A stretch of DNA of 64,000 bases from JBBSEX01 sp038239345. Lineage in GTDB: Bacteria > Acidobacteriota > Terriglobia > Bryobacterales > Bryobacteraceae. The position numbers and the translations under genes are program-made. The notes under the pieces were generated by a model. That model made no database searches and was not told the origin of the DNA. It worked only from the letters and a program-made list of their open reading frames with translations. The stretch lies in contig JBBSEX010000005.1 in assembly GCA_038239345.1 (NCBI GenBank), positions 256,759-320,758 of the forward strand, in the 5' to 3' direction. Every line of letters begins with the position of its first letter. Position 1 is the first letter of the stretch. Of the stretch, positions 1 to 9,432 are shown in pieces.

Positions 1-372
1 CTGTGCCCGACGCCGACCGCTCTCCAGATTACTGGCGGCCTTCGCTTTGGCTGCGTCGCTGATCTGGATATTATTATTCACTGCTGTGGCGCCAGCGGTT
101 CTCGCCATCCGGGTGGCACTGCCTTTATGCTGAATCACGTCGGTGCGTCCTTCCCACGTAGCGACTCCACCCTGCACATGAACCTGGAACTTGTCGACGC
201 TAATCTTACTTTTCGCCAGCTTTTCGCGGATCGTTTTCTCAATCTGCGCGTCGGTCTGGGCGTTCGTTCCGCCCTTCGCTCCAACAACCGGCTTCGCCGC
301 TACAGCCTTCGTGGCCGCGCTGGCAGTCGTCATCAATGCCATGGCCATCATAAATGTATATAAAAATCTCAT
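1..372 (-). CDS. BON-domain periplasmic protein (3' end cut by window edge)
   Basis: The reading frame is open from an ATG at 372 to the window edge, giving 124 codons without a stop. The first ~20 residues (MRFLYTFMMAMALMTTASA) are a clear Sec signal peptide. The rest fits a BON domain: a paired-helix start (TDAQIEKTIREKLAKSK) followed by a beta segment containing the hallmark GGVATWEGRT and a VNNNIQIS segment. BON domains are periplasmic or outer-membrane modules thought to bind lipid surfaces. A GGGAG ribosome site lies about 7 bases before the ATG. The gene is divergent from the oxidoreductase at 458. The C-terminus is not visible, so a larger architecture is possible. Confidence 0.75.
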   Translation of the reverse strand, partial: MRFLYTFMMAMALMTTASAATKAVAAKPVVGAKGGTNAQTDAQIEKTIREKLAKSKISVDKFQVHVQGGVATWEGRTDVIQHKGSATRMARTAGATAVNNNIQISDAAKAKAASNLESGRRRAQ

Positions 373-442
373 TGTTTTCTCCCGTGAGGCGCCGTTTTCC
401 CACGCGCTCGTTTTACAACCACGAGATAGAGTGTGTTTTCGC

Positions 443-451
443 TGATATAAT
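443..451 (+). promoter_or_regulatory. Extended -10 promoter (TGATATAAT), probably leaderless
   Basis: TGATATAAT is a perfect extended -10 element (TG, one base, TATAAT). It ends 6 bases before the ATG at 458, which would put the transcription start at or next to the start codon. No ribosome site is visible in between and no good -35 is seen, as expected for an extended -10 promoter. Confidence 0.5.
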
Positions 452-457
452 TCGCAG

Positions 458-1672
458 ATGTCTCAGGATAAATTTCCACGCCGAGATTTTTTCCGTGGCG
501 TCACCACCGCGGCCACGGCGTTAACCGCCGCCTCCTATTCCCGTGTAATGGGCGCCAATGACGCGTTCCAGCTAGGTGTGATTGGGCCTGGCGACCGCGG
601 CCGACACGTCATGAGTCAGTTTCAGAAGACCCCTACATTGAACGTCGCCGCGCTGTGCGATATCTATAGTCAACAAATCGATTTAGCGAAGCAGAAAGCG
701 CCAAACGCGCGAACGTTTTCCGATCATCGAAAGCTGCTTGAGATGAAGGAACTGGATGGCGTCCTGATCGCCACGCCCGACCACTGGCACGCCGTTTGCG
801 CTATCGATGCATTAAACGCCGGCAAGGATGTCTATGTGGAGAAGCCGCTTACCCGAACGCCGGAAGAAGGCCCGGGGATCGTCAAAGCCGCGCGAATCAA
901 TGAACGGATCTGCCAGGTGGGCATGCAGCAACGCTCGGGCATCCACTATATCCAGGCCAAGCGCGAATACATGGACAGCGGCCGCTTAGGCAAGATCACG
1001 CTCTGCCGGACGTGGTGGCATGGCAATGGTTATCATTTGCGGAAAGCACCGGAATCCCTGCAAACGAAGCCATCGAATCTGGATTGGGCGCACTTTCTTG
1101 GTCCGTTGAAATGGCGCGATTACGATCCGCAACAATATTTCAATTGGCGCGCTTATCTGGATTTCGGCGGCGGGCAAGTGACGGATTTATTCACCCATTG
1201 GATTGATGTGGTGCACATGTTCATGGGCCGCGACGTCCCAACGGCGGCGGTAGCGAGCGGTGGAGTTTACGCCTACAAAGACGGCCGCACGGCACCCGAC
1301 ACGATTAACGTTTTGTTGGAATATCCGGGCGACTACACCGCCACATTCGAGGCGACGCTGGTGCCGGGAGTAAAGGGCGAAGGCATCGAATTTTGCGGAA
1401 CGGAAGGGCGGCTTTTCATCGACCGCGGGCATTACGAGTTCACGCCGCTGGGCAAGGGCGCCGATCCCGTGATCGTGAAAGCGGAGCCGCACGACATGAC
1501 GCTCGATCATGTTAATAACTTCCTGGAATGCACGCGAACGCGCAAATTGCCGAATGGCGATGTGTTGATCGGGCACCGCTCGGCGCAGGCTTCGCACCTG
1601 GGGAATATCGCTTACCTGCAAAAGCGGCGCATCGATTTCGACCCGGTCCGGGAAGAAATATTACCGTTTTAG
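458..1672 (+). CDS. Gfo/Idh/MocA family oxidoreductase, Tat-exported
   Basis: This is a 404-aa NAD(P)-dependent sugar-type oxidoreductase. Residues 7-12 (PRRDFF) followed by an Ala/Thr-rich stretch form a twin-arginine signal, so the folded enzyme with its cofactor is probably exported. The Rossmann part begins at LGVIGPGDRGRH (about residues 39-50), and the family EKP motif is at residues 128-130. The C-terminal part has the DFGGGQVTDLFTHWID segment typical of this family. Substrate cannot be deduced. Such Tat-exported members are common in Acidobacteria and Planctomycetes. The gene converges on metH with 12 bases between them. The start is set by a TATAAT box 6 bases upstream, and no Shine-Dalgarno is visible. 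Confidence 0.9.
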   Translation: MSQDKFPRRDFFRGVTTAATALTAASYSRVMGANDAFQLGVIGPGDRGRHVMSQFQKTPTLNVAALCDIYSQQIDLAKQKAPNARTFSDHRKLLEMKELDGVLIATPDHWHAVCAIDALNAGKDVYVEKPLTRTPEEGPGIVKAARINERICQVGMQQRSGIHYIQAKREYMDSGRLGKITLCRTWWHGNGYHLRKAPESLQTKPSNLDWAHFLGPLKWRDYDPQQYFNWRAYLDFGGGQVTDLFTHWIDVVHMFMGRDVPTAAVASGGVYAYKDGRTAPDTINVLLEYPGDYTATFEATLVPGVKGEGIEFCGTEGRLFIDRGHYEFTPLGKGADPVIVKAEPHDMTLDHVNNFLECTRTRKLPNGDVLIGHRSAQASHLGNIAYLQKRRIDFDPVREEILPF

Positions 1673-1684
1673 CTGGGGTGTAAA

Positions 1685-4600
1685 CTATGCCGTGGCGTCG
1701 GCCATTGCAGGGCTAGCGAAGCTGGGATCGGTTTCTTCGCTAACGCTGAAATAGGCGCAATCGGGATGATGGAACACCAGCGCGCTGACGCTGGCTTCCG
1801 GTTCCATCATCATTTCTTCGGTGAGATGTACGCCGATTTCATCGGGGTTCAGCAGCTTCCAAATCCCTTGCTGATCTTCCAGGCGCGGACAGGCCGGATA
1901 GCCGAAGCTATAACGCTTGCCGTGATAGCGCGATGTAAACCGGTCCTGCATTGTCATCGACGGCGAATCGGGGAAGCCCCAGTCTTCGCGAATACGACGG
2001 TGCAGCCATTCAGCGCAACCCTCTGCGGTTTCGATGCCCAGCGCTTGAATGGCGTGGCAGCGGAAAAACTCACCGGCGATTTTCGCCGCCTCGGCCTTTT
2101 CTCGAATGCCGTCTCCGGCTGTTACGACGAACAGCGCAACGTGATCGCGCTTCCCTTCCTCGGCTGGCAAAACATAGTCGCTAAGACAGAGACCATCGGG
2201 GCGAGCCTGCCGTCCAAAACGGAAGGTATGAATCGGGGAAGCGCCGCCGGGGGAAAACAGATGCACGGCATTTCCGTCGCGTTCCGCTTCAAAGAATTGC
2301 CAGACGGCGCGAATCTTAATAAAGTCGCGGGCCCACGTCTTCACTTCGTCCATGTCATGCAGCAAGGCCAGCGCCTTCGGATCGCGAGCCGCCACTTCCT
2401 TTTCGAAGTTGCCCTTAAATCCCATATGCCGCCCATAGAGCATGAACGGATTGATGTAGCTCCAGATCTCGGCGTGCTGCGGCAAATTGCGCACACGGCG
2501 ATCGAGATAGGGCGCCGGCGGCGTGGGAATATTCGTGCGAACCTTCTTGCTTCGCAGTTCCGTTATCTCACCGGTCTCCTTCGCCGGCCCCTCAAAGCCC
2601 GCGCCCACTTCGGTGAAGATATGCGTCAGCAGCATTTGCTCACGGCGCTCGGGGTCCATGATTTCGTTCAGCAGACGCAGCCCCGTCATCGCATCCTTGG
2701 CATAGAACGTCGGAGCGGCATAGCTGGGCGCGATCTTCAATTTCGTAAAGCGTTCCGATAATGCCGCCCCACCCACCAGAAGCGGAACGGTGACGCCGTG
2801 CTCGCGCAGGTCTGAGCCCGTGATCACCATCTGATGAGCGCTTTTCACCAGCAATCCCGATAGTCCGATGGCATCCGGCTTATGCTTGCGGAAGGCTTCG
2901 ATCAGTTGCTCCGGCGGAACCTTAATGCCAAGGTTAATCACTTCATATCCGTTGTTACTTAAAATGATATCCACCAGATTCTTGCCGATGTCGTGTACGT
3001 CGCCCTTCACGGTGGCCAGCACAATTTTGCCGCGGGAAGCAACATCGGCCTTTTCCATGAACTGTTCCAGGTGGTTCACGGCGGCCTTCATCGCCTCCGC
3101 CGATTGCAACACTTCGGCGACGATCAATTCGTTGTTGTTGAACAGCCGGCCGACTTCAGCCATCCCGCCCATCAATGGACCGTTGATGATATCGAGCGGC
3201 GCCGTTCCTTCCGCGCGCTTCAACTCCAGATCGGCCACTAGCCCGTCCTTGGTGCCTTCGATAATGTAATTGCCCAGGCGTTGATCCAGCGGAAGATCGG
3301 CGGCTTTCTGCTTGGTCTTCTTGCCCGTTTTACGGAAATGTTCGGCGATCGCGGCAATGTGATATTGATTGACGGCGGCTTTCTGCTCCCGGCTTTGCTC
3401 GCGCCAATCTTCCGGAAAACCCTGAAATTCGCCACCCACGGGCGTGTTGAAGAGCAGATTTTCGGCAAGCCGCCGTTCTTCATCGGGAATGGAGGCGAAG
3501 CGCTCCAGCTTTTCCGCATTGACAATCGCCAGATCCAGGCCGGCCTTCGTGCAGTAGTAGAGAAAGACGGAATTTACGACTTCGCGAGCCGATGCTGGCA
3601 GTCCGAATGAGATGTTCGACACGCCCAGAATCGTCTTCACGTAGGGAATGTTCTCTTTGATCAGGCGTAGAGATTCAATAGTCTCCACCGCGCCGCCAAT
3701 ATAGTTTTCATCGCCCGTGGCGCAAGGAAACACCAGCGGATCGATGATGATATCTTCAGCCGGGATGCCATATTTTTCGGTCAGCAGTTGGACCGAGCGC
3801 TGCGCCACCGCGAGTTTACGCTCGCGTGTGAAAGCCTGCGCTTGCAGCTTGTCTTCATCGATAGTGCCCACCACCAGCGCCGCGCCAAACGAGCGGGCTA
3901 CCGGACACATCTTCTCGAACTTCTCTTCGCCGTCTTCCAAATTGACGGAGTTGATAATACTCTTGCCCTGCGTATAGGTGAGCGCCAATTCCACCGCGGC
4001 GGGATCGGTTGTGTCGATCATGATGGGCGCTTTGATCTTCGCAATCAGCAGTTCGTAAAACCGGGGAATGTCGTTGATTTCTTCGCGATCGCTCGATTGC
4101 AGGCAAACGTCGATTACATGCGCCCCGTTTTTTACTTGACGGCGGGCGATGTCGGTAGCCTCGTCAAACTTTTCCTGGGAGATCAGGTCTTTGAACAGAC
4201 GCGATCCGATTACGTTGGTGCGCTCACCCACGATCAGCGGCCGGCTGGTATCTTCGGCTTCCACAAGTTCCGCGCCGGCATACCAGGCTTTGTGTTCTGA
4301 GCGTTTCACTACACGCGGCTTGCGCGTCTCAGCCATTTGCACGATCGTCTTAATATGTTCCGGCGTAGTGCCGCAGCAGCCGCCCACGATGTTCAGCCAA
4401 CCATGATCGGCGAATTTTGCCAACTGCGATGCCAGTGACTCGGGCGATTCCAAAAACTTGCCCTCTTCATTAGGCAAACCGGCGTTCGGATAACACGAGA
4501 TGCGCGTGCTGGCCATGTCACTCAAGGTTCGAATGTGGTCCGTCATCAGATCCGGACCGGTGGAACAATTCAATCCGATTGACAACAGATCTTCATGTTC

Positions 4601-5275
4601 CAGCGAAGCGTACAAAGCGTCCACCGGCTGGCCCGCGAGCATCTGGCCGGAGAGCATCAAGGTGCCCGAGACCATGACCGGAATGCGCCGGCCAATCTGC
4701 TGGCGCAAGCGCTGAATCGCGATTAACCCGGCTTTGATGTTCCCGGTATCAAACTGCGTTTCCAGCAGCAGGATGTCCGCGCCGCCATCCACCAAGCCCT
4801 TCGCCTGAAGATAAAAACTCTGCACCATCTCTTCGAAGGTGATCAGTTTCACGCTTCCATCGGGATTGGACTTGCTGCGCGATAGCGAAAGGGACCACGT
4901 CGTAGGACCCATTGACCCGGCGACGAAACGCGGCTTATTGGCCGTGGAATATTCGTCGGCGATCTTGCGCGCCACCTGCGCCGCTTCCATGTTTAAACGA
5001 TGGGTTTCATCGGCGAGATCGAACTCCGCCAGCGCCACCAGCGAACCTTGAAAACTATTCGTTTCGATGATGTCGGCCCCGGCCTCCAGATACGCCTGAT
5101 GCACGCCGCGTACCCACTCGGGATGCGTGCGCACCAGGATCTCACTGCAATTTTCGCGTCCCAGAAAATCGTCGATGGTGGGATGATGCTCATGCAGCAT
5201 CGTTCCCATGGCGCCGTCGATGATTAAAATCCTACGGTCCAGGGCGTCGAGTAGCTCTTGATATCGGTCATTCAT
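1685..5275 (-). CDS. metH: Cobalamin-dependent methionine synthase
   Basis: This 1196-aa enzyme transfers methyl from methyltetrahydrofolate to homocysteine through cobalamin. All four modules are present in order: homocysteine-binding domain with the zinc-binding GGCCGTTPEH (about residue 300), pterin-binding domain (VGERTNVIGS), the B12 domain with DVHDIGKN (about 750), and the C-terminal AdoMet reactivation domain (RYSFGYPACP, then EIGVHLTEEM). The frame is open for 39 more codons upstream, but those would run into the neighbouring gene that ends at 5334. The start at 5275 (MNDRYQELLDAL) matches the family N-terminus. No cobalamin riboswitch fits in the 58-base gap. It is a full-length housekeeping enzyme. 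Confidence 0.97.
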   Translation of the reverse strand: MNDRYQELLDALDRRILIIDGAMGTMLHEHHPTIDDFLGRENCSEILVRTHPEWVRGVHQAYLEAGADIIETNSFQGSLVALAEFDLADETHRLNMEAAQVARKIADEYSTANKPRFVAGSMGPTTWSLSLSRSKSNPDGSVKLITFEEMVQSFYLQAKGLVDGGADILLLETQFDTGNIKAGLIAIQRLRQQIGRRIPVMVSGTLMLSGQMLAGQPVDALYASLEHEDLLSIGLNCSTGPDLMTDHIRTLSDMASTRISCYPNAGLPNEEGKFLESPESLASQLAKFADHGWLNIVGGCCGTTPEHIKTIVQMAETRKPRVVKRSEHKAWYAGAELVEAEDTSRPLIVGERTNVIGSRLFKDLISQEKFDEATDIARRQVKNGAHVIDVCLQSSDREEINDIPRFYELLIAKIKAPIMIDTTDPAAVELALTYTQGKSIINSVNLEDGEEKFEKMCPVARSFGAALVVGTIDEDKLQAQAFTRERKLAVAQRSVQLLTEKYGIPAEDIIIDPLVFPCATGDENYIGGAVETIESLRLIKENIPYVKTILGVSNISFGLPASAREVVNSVFLYYCTKAGLDLAIVNAEKLERFASIPDEERRLAENLLFNTPVGGEFQGFPEDWREQSREQKAAVNQYHIAAIAEHFRKTGKKTKQKAADLPLDQRLGNYIIEGTKDGLVADLELKRAEGTAPLDIINGPLMGGMAEVGRLFNNNELIVAEVLQSAEAMKAAVNHLEQFMEKADVASRGKIVLATVKGDVHDIGKNLVDIILSNNGYEVINLGIKVPPEQLIEAFRKHKPDAIGLSGLLVKSAHQMVITGSDLREHGVTVPLLVGGAALSERFTKLKIAPSYAAPTFYAKDAMTGLRLLNEIMDPERREQMLLTHIFTEVGAGFEGPAKETGEITELRSKKVRTNIPTPPAPYLDRRVRNLPQHAEIWSYINPFMLYGRHMGFKGNFEKEVAARDPKALALLHDMDEVKTWARDFIKIRAVWQFFEAERDGNAVHLFSPGGASPIHTFRFGRQARPDGLCLSDYVLPAEEGKRDHVALFVVTAGDGIREKAEAAKIAGEFFRCHAIQALGIETAEGCAEWLHRRIREDWGFPDSPSMTMQDRFTSRYHGKRYSFGYPACPRLEDQQGIWKLLNPDEIGVHLTEEMMMEPEASVSALVFHHPDCAYFSVSEETDPSFASPAMADATA

Positions 5276-5333
5276 GCAATTGGCGGTATGTACATCATTG
5301 TACCGGACCACCAACTCCGAGAAGGAAGCGCGA

Positions 5334-6278
5334 TTAACCCCTGGCGAATACGGAAGGAATGGATGGGGCGCCGGCCGTGCTCTCTTCTTCAAAGCTCAAG
5401 CGGAGGAACGATTTTGCCCGGTATTCGATGCGGGTGGGAATTCCGGTCGCGTCGTCATCCAGGTAAGAGGTACGAAAATCGGAGCAGCGCGCTCCGTCGT
5501 GGTTGCGGACAGTCCCTTCCAGATCGTTCTTATGTTCCGCGCGGCGGCGGGTTTCCAGCCAATATAGCTTCCCACCATGGACGAATTGCTTGCGAAACGG
5601 ACCGGGGCTTAAGGCGGCTTCGCGCATCGCGCATAAAAATGACACACAGGCCCCGGCGTCCAGCATCCGCTCTTCGGCACGGGGAGCGCGGCGCATCGCT
5701 CCATCGAGTGTCGCGCTCAAAGTGGACCAGTTGGAACCCGCTGGCAGGTCGATCGATTCAACCCATGTCCGAAGTGCACCATTACGCGATTCGCCTCGGG
5801 CCATGATGGCTTCCGCATACGGCGCGGCAGCCGTCAGGGCATTCTTCGCCTGTTCGAAATTTTCTTCGCGGGACTTGGTCATTAATCCCCCGAATGCCAG
5901 ATTGGGAGGATGACCTTCCCGCTCCACGATGGCTTCCCTCCATACGCCAAAACGATTTAGGCCACGAGCGCGTTCCGGCCAGGACCCGGCGGCGAACTGC
6001 AGCGCGGTGGCACGGGAATCAACTTGTTGCGCGGCTTCGACGGATGCATAAGCCCCGCCGACATTGCGGCGGGTGAGCAGGTGAACTCCGCAAAACAGGA
6101 TGGTGGCATCTACACGATAACGCCGGTGGTGTATCGTGCTGGGCGCAAATTCCTTCAACATCGAAGGAATCAAATCGTTGCTGGATTCTGGCGTGGCGGC
6201 CCCAAGAGCAGGAACTGAAAGCCAGCCAAGAAAAAGTTAGAGCAGCGTGCGTCTGGAGGTGTTGCCGCCGTGATGCAT
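5334..6278 (-). pseudogene. Secreted hypothetical protein, signal peptide interrupted by a stop codon
   Basis: From an ATG at 6278 one frame runs 315 codons to 5334 with a single break: codon 14 is TAA (6237-6239). Reading through it gives MHHGGNTSRRTLL, stop, LFLGWLSVPALGAATP, which is a good signal peptide (basic n-region, hydrophobic core, AxA-like cleavage site) split by the stop. After the stop the first usable start is a TTG at 6173, beyond the predicted cleavage site, which would give a 279-aa cytoplasmic product. The mature region shows no family I recognise. It looks otherwise intact and is probably beta-rich at its C-terminus. It could be a recent nonsense mutation, a sequencing error, or a real TTG start. 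The gene lies 58 bases upstream of metH. Confidence 0.55.
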
Positions 6279-6413
6279 GATACACTTTCGCCCGCGAACG
6301 TTGAAGCTCTGGTGTAGCTTGGGTGAATTTCTTGTGAACCATTTCAGGAAAGATATGTTTCGGGCCGCGTGGGTGGTTGCATAATAGAGAAATTGCTTTT
6401 CAGGAGTCAGGTT

Positions 6414-7172
6414 ATGCCAGCAGTAGCTCAAGTTGCGCGATCCTTCATCGGTATTTCGATGGTGGCTTTCGGGATTCAGCATGTGGTGTATGCGGATTTC
6501 GTAACAAGATTAGTGCCTACATTGCCGGCGTGGACTCCGGGGCAATCCTATCTGGCTTATCTTTTTGGATTCGTTCTGATCGTGGCCGGCGGGGCTATGA
6601 TCACTCTGAAACAAACCCGTGCCGCGAGTCTGGTATTAGGTGCGATTATTTTTCTCTCGTTTCTTTTCCTTTGCGCTCCACGCTTGCCGTCAGACCCGGG
6701 TATCGGAGCTATTTGGACCAATGCCGGTAAAGCTCTCGCGCTTTCCGGAGCGTGCTTTCTTGTCGCGGGATCGTTGAGCCAGCCGGCCGATCCGTTCCGC
6801 TGGTTGTACGCAGCCTCACCCTTTTTTCTCGCCGTCTTCCTGATTCTAGGCGGCGTCCAGCATTTCCTGTTTCCGCAGTTCGTAGCGACGCTGGTACCAT
6901 CGTGGATTCCATGGCATTTCTTCTGGACCTACTTCGCCGGAGTGGCCCTAATCGCGGGCGGCATCGGCATTATGATCCCGCTTACCCGGCAACTGGCGGC
7001 GTATTTGGTGGGAATAATGATATTCCTTTGGGTGATAACGCTGCACATCCCCAGAGCGTTGGCCTCGATCCGCTCTTCGAACGAAACGACGGCCGTCTTT
7101 GAGGCGCTGGCTTTGAGCGGAGCGGCCTTCCTGATCGCTTATCGGCAAAGAGGAACAGCAAACAGGAGTTGA
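6414..7172 (+). CDS. DoxX-like integral membrane protein
   Basis: This 252-aa protein is almost entirely membrane segments, about eight hydrophobic helices. Two similar halves each carry a G(I/V)QH motif (GISMVAFGIQHVVY near the start and LGGVQHFLFP in the middle) followed by a phenylalanine/valine-rich LVP segment. This suggests an internal duplication of a four-helix DoxX-type unit. The function of such proteins is mostly unknown. The start at 6414 is chosen because CAGGAG lies 7 bases upstream and the 15 codons before it are hydrophilic. The gene leads a same-strand run with the acetyltransferase 3 bases downstream. Confidence 0.8.
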   Translation: MPAVAQVARSFIGISMVAFGIQHVVYADFVTRLVPTLPAWTPGQSYLAYLFGFVLIVAGGAMITLKQTRAASLVLGAIIFLSFLFLCAPRLPSDPGIGAIWTNAGKALALSGACFLVAGSLSQPADPFRWLYAASPFFLAVFLILGGVQHFLFPQFVATLVPSWIPWHFFWTYFAGVALIAGGIGIMIPLTRQLAAYLVGIMIFLWVITLHIPRALASIRSSNETTAVFEALALSGAAFLIAYRQRGTANRS

Positions 7173-7175
7173 CGC

Positions 7176-7736
7176 GTGAGTGAAATCGAGATCCAAGAAT
7201 GGAAGCCTGCTGGCGGAGCCGATGAGGTTCGGGACGCGCTGGCAACGGTGCTGCATGCAGCCGTCATCAATGGCGCCAGTGTCAGTTTCATTTTGCCTTT
7301 TTCCATGGACGACGCGCGCGCGTTCTGGCGCGAGAAGGTGCTGCCGGGAGTTCGCAACCGGACACGGCGAGTGTTGTTCGCCCGCTGGAATGGCGAAATC
7401 GCCGGCACCGTGCAACTGGACTTGGCAATGCCCCCAAACCAACGTCACCGGGCCGATGTCGCGAAGCTGTTGGTGCATCCTGAAGCCCGGCGCCGCGGAA
7501 TCGCCCGTGCTCTGATGGTCGCGTTGGAAGAGGTTGCTCGCGAGGAAAACAGAACGCTATTAACGCTCGATACGGTCACCGGCGGCAGCGCCGAACACCT
7601 CTACCTTTCGCTGGGCTATCACATGACGGGCACCATTCCCCGCTACGCCTTGAACTCCGACTCGACGAAACTGGAGGGCACCAGCATCCTGTATAAGGAG
7701 ATGGGAACTCCGGCCGGCGACGCCAGTACACTCTAA
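7176..7736 (+). CDS. GNAT family N-acetyltransferase
   Basis: This 186-aa protein has the GNAT fold. The acetyl-CoA binding motif is visible as VHPEARRRGIARALM (R/Q-x-x-G-x-G/A) near residue 105-115, preceded by the strand KLLV and followed by LLTLDT and a YLSLGYHMTGTIPRYA segment typical of the C-terminal part. The start is GTG, with AGGAG 7 bases upstream inside the end of the previous gene. The substrate (amine, antibiotic or protein N-terminus) cannot be read from sequence. It sits 3 bases after the DoxX-like gene and 3 bases before selD, so it is probably cotranscribed with both. Confidence 0.88.
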   Translation: MSEIEIQEWKPAGGADEVRDALATVLHAAVINGASVSFILPFSMDDARAFWREKVLPGVRNRTRRVLFARWNGEIAGTVQLDLAMPPNQRHRADVAKLLVHPEARRRGIARALMVALEEVAREENRTLLTLDTVTGGSAEHLYLSLGYHMTGTIPRYALNSDSTKLEGTSILYKEMGTPAGDASTL

Positions 7737-7739
7737 TTA

Positions 7740-8744
7740 ATGTCCACGAACAAGCTAACCGCCCGTGTGAAAGCGGGGGGGTGCGCGTCGAAGCTGAGCC
7801 CGACGATTCTAAGCCAAGTGCTGGCGCGCATTCCCACAGTTGCTAATGAAAATGTTCTGGTGGGTTTCGACACCTCCGACGACGCGGGTGTTTACAAACT
7901 GACAGCCGACCTCGCGCTGGTGCAGACGGTGGACTTCTTCACACCTGTGGTGGACGATCCTTACACCTATGGAGCGATCGCAGCGACGAATGCCTTGAGC
8001 GACGTGTATGCGATGGGCGGCAAGCCGCTATCGGCGTTATCGATTCTGGCTTATCCGGCCAAAGGCGATTTGGACGACCTTACCGCAATCCTGAAAGGTG
8101 GCGCCGACAAGGTTCATGAAGCGGGGGCGGTGATTCTGGGCGGCCACAGTGTAGCCGACGACGAAATCAAGTTCGGTTACGCCATCACTGGCACGATTCA
8201 TCCTGATCGGGTGAAGGCCAATGCCGGCGCGCTGGTTGGCGATGCGCTGGTCTTCACGAAACGTATCGGGACCGGCGTGATCTCCACGGCTCTGAAGCGC
8301 GGGATTGCCGACAACGCGCATGTGGCCGAGGCCACGAAATCGATGTTGACACTGAATCGCGCGGCCTGTGAAGCGATGCTCCAGTTCGACGTGCATGGCT
8401 GTACCGACGTCACTGGATTCGGCTTGATGGGGCATGGGCGAGAGATGGCTCTGGCGAGCGGCGTCACGTTGGAAATTGATCCGGCCCTGATCCAGTATCT
8501 TCCCGGCGCTGAAGAATATGCCCGGCAGGGCGCGATCCCCGGGGGTTTGCGAAACAATCAGGACTACGCAGCCTGCGTTGTGGAAGGCGATGCACCCGAC
8601 TTGCTTTACGATCCACAAACATCGGGCGGCCTGCTGATCTCATTACCGGAGGCCGATGCCGCGCAACTGGAGCGCACACTACCCGGCGCTTATCGCATTG
8701 GACGCGTGGTAGCCAAGGGACCTAAGGCGATTCGAATTCTATGA
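7740..8744 (+). CDS. selD: Selenide, water dikinase (selenophosphate synthetase)
   Basis: This 334-aa enzyme makes selenophosphate from selenide and ATP, the donor for selenocysteine and for 2-selenouridine in tRNA. The N-terminal active-site segment reads AGGCASKLSP, with the catalytic Cys at residue 15 and the essential Lys at 18; the position that is selenocysteine in some organisms is a plain Cys. Metal-binding aspartates are seen in GFDTSDDAGVY and the AIRS/PurM-like core in TDVTGFGLMGHG. It overlaps pyrF by 4 bases (ATGA). No selA, selB, selC or mnmH is in this window, so which selenium product is made remains open. Confidence 0.95.
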   Translation: MSTNKLTARVKAGGCASKLSPTILSQVLARIPTVANENVLVGFDTSDDAGVYKLTADLALVQTVDFFTPVVDDPYTYGAIAATNALSDVYAMGGKPLSALSILAYPAKGDLDDLTAILKGGADKVHEAGAVILGGHSVADDEIKFGYAITGTIHPDRVKANAGALVGDALVFTKRIGTGVISTALKRGIADNAHVAEATKSMLTLNRAACEAMLQFDVHGCTDVTGFGLMGHGREMALASGVTLEIDPALIQYLPGAEEYARQGAIPGGLRNNQDYAACVVEGDAPDLLYDPQTSGGLLISLPEADAAQLERTLPGAYRIGRVVAKGPKAIRIL

Positions 8745-9418
8745 ACCCTATCATCATTGCGCTCGATCTGGAATCGGCAACGGAAGCCCGAACTCTGGTA
8801 AACGATCTGGGCGATTCGGCGTCCTTCTATAAAGTCGGCTTAGAGTTGTACGCCGCGGCTGGCATGGACTTCGTGCGAGAGCTTCTGGGGAATGGCAAGA
8901 AAGTTTTCCTCGATCTCAAGATGTACGACATCGGTGAAACCGTGAAGCGCGCGGTGGCTCAGGTATCGAAAGTGGGCGTGCAGTTTCTCACCATACATGC
9001 CATCGGCGGCGTGATGGAGGCGGCGGTGGAGGGCAAAGGCGATTCTTCGCTCCAGCTGCTGGCCGTAACGGTTTTGACAAGCTTCGATGACGGCGACGTG
9101 AAAGCGATGGGCCACAACTGTACACTGCATGAGCTGGTGCGGATGCGGGTCAAGAACGCGATGGCGGCGGGCATGAACGGAATCGTATGTTCACCGCTCG
9201 AAGTGGCGGCGGTGAAGGCGATCACGGGCGAGTCGATGGTGTTGGTGACTCCCGGGGTTCGATCGGCTGGAGCGAACGCCGGCGACCAGAAACGTGTGGC
9301 GTCCCCTGCCGAGGCAATCCGCGGTGGAGCCAACTATCTGGTGATTGGACGCCAGGTGACGCGAGCGGAAAAGCCCCGCGCCGAGATGGAGCGTATCCTC
9401 GCCGAAGTCGCCGGTTGA
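8741..9418 (+). CDS. pyrF: Orotidine 5'-phosphate decarboxylase
   Basis: This 225-aa TIM-barrel enzyme catalyses the last step of UMP synthesis, decarboxylating OMP. The active-site signature is complete in FLDLKMYDIGETV (Asp-Lys-x-x-Asp, about residues 58-70). The N-terminal IIALDLES strand carries the first catalytic Asp, and the phosphate-binding end is LVIGRQVTRAE. The ATG overlaps the selD stop (ATGA), so it is translationally coupled to selD. The length is normal for the short bacterial group 1 enzymes. Confidence 0.95.
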   Translation: MNPIIIALDLESATEARTLVNDLGDSASFYKVGLELYAAAGMDFVRELLGNGKKVFLDLKMYDIGETVKRAVAQVSKVGVQFLTIHAIGGVMEAAVEGKGDSSLQLLAVTVLTSFDDGDVKAMGHNCTLHELVRMRVKNAMAAGMNGIVCSPLEVAAVKAITGESMVLVTPGVRSAGANAGDQKRVASPAEAIRGGANYLVIGRQVTRAEKPRAEMERILAEVAG

Positions 9419-9432
9419 GGTAATCTGACACC

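Noticed and set aside
1766..2761. A 331-codon plus-strand frame opposite metH
   Set aside because: It is a shadow of the methionine synthase codons; composition is arginine/histidine-rich with no ribosome site.
5276..5333. Cobalamin riboswitch upstream of metH
   Set aside because: The gap to the preceding gene is only 58 bases, too short for a B12 riboswitch, and no B12-box was seen.
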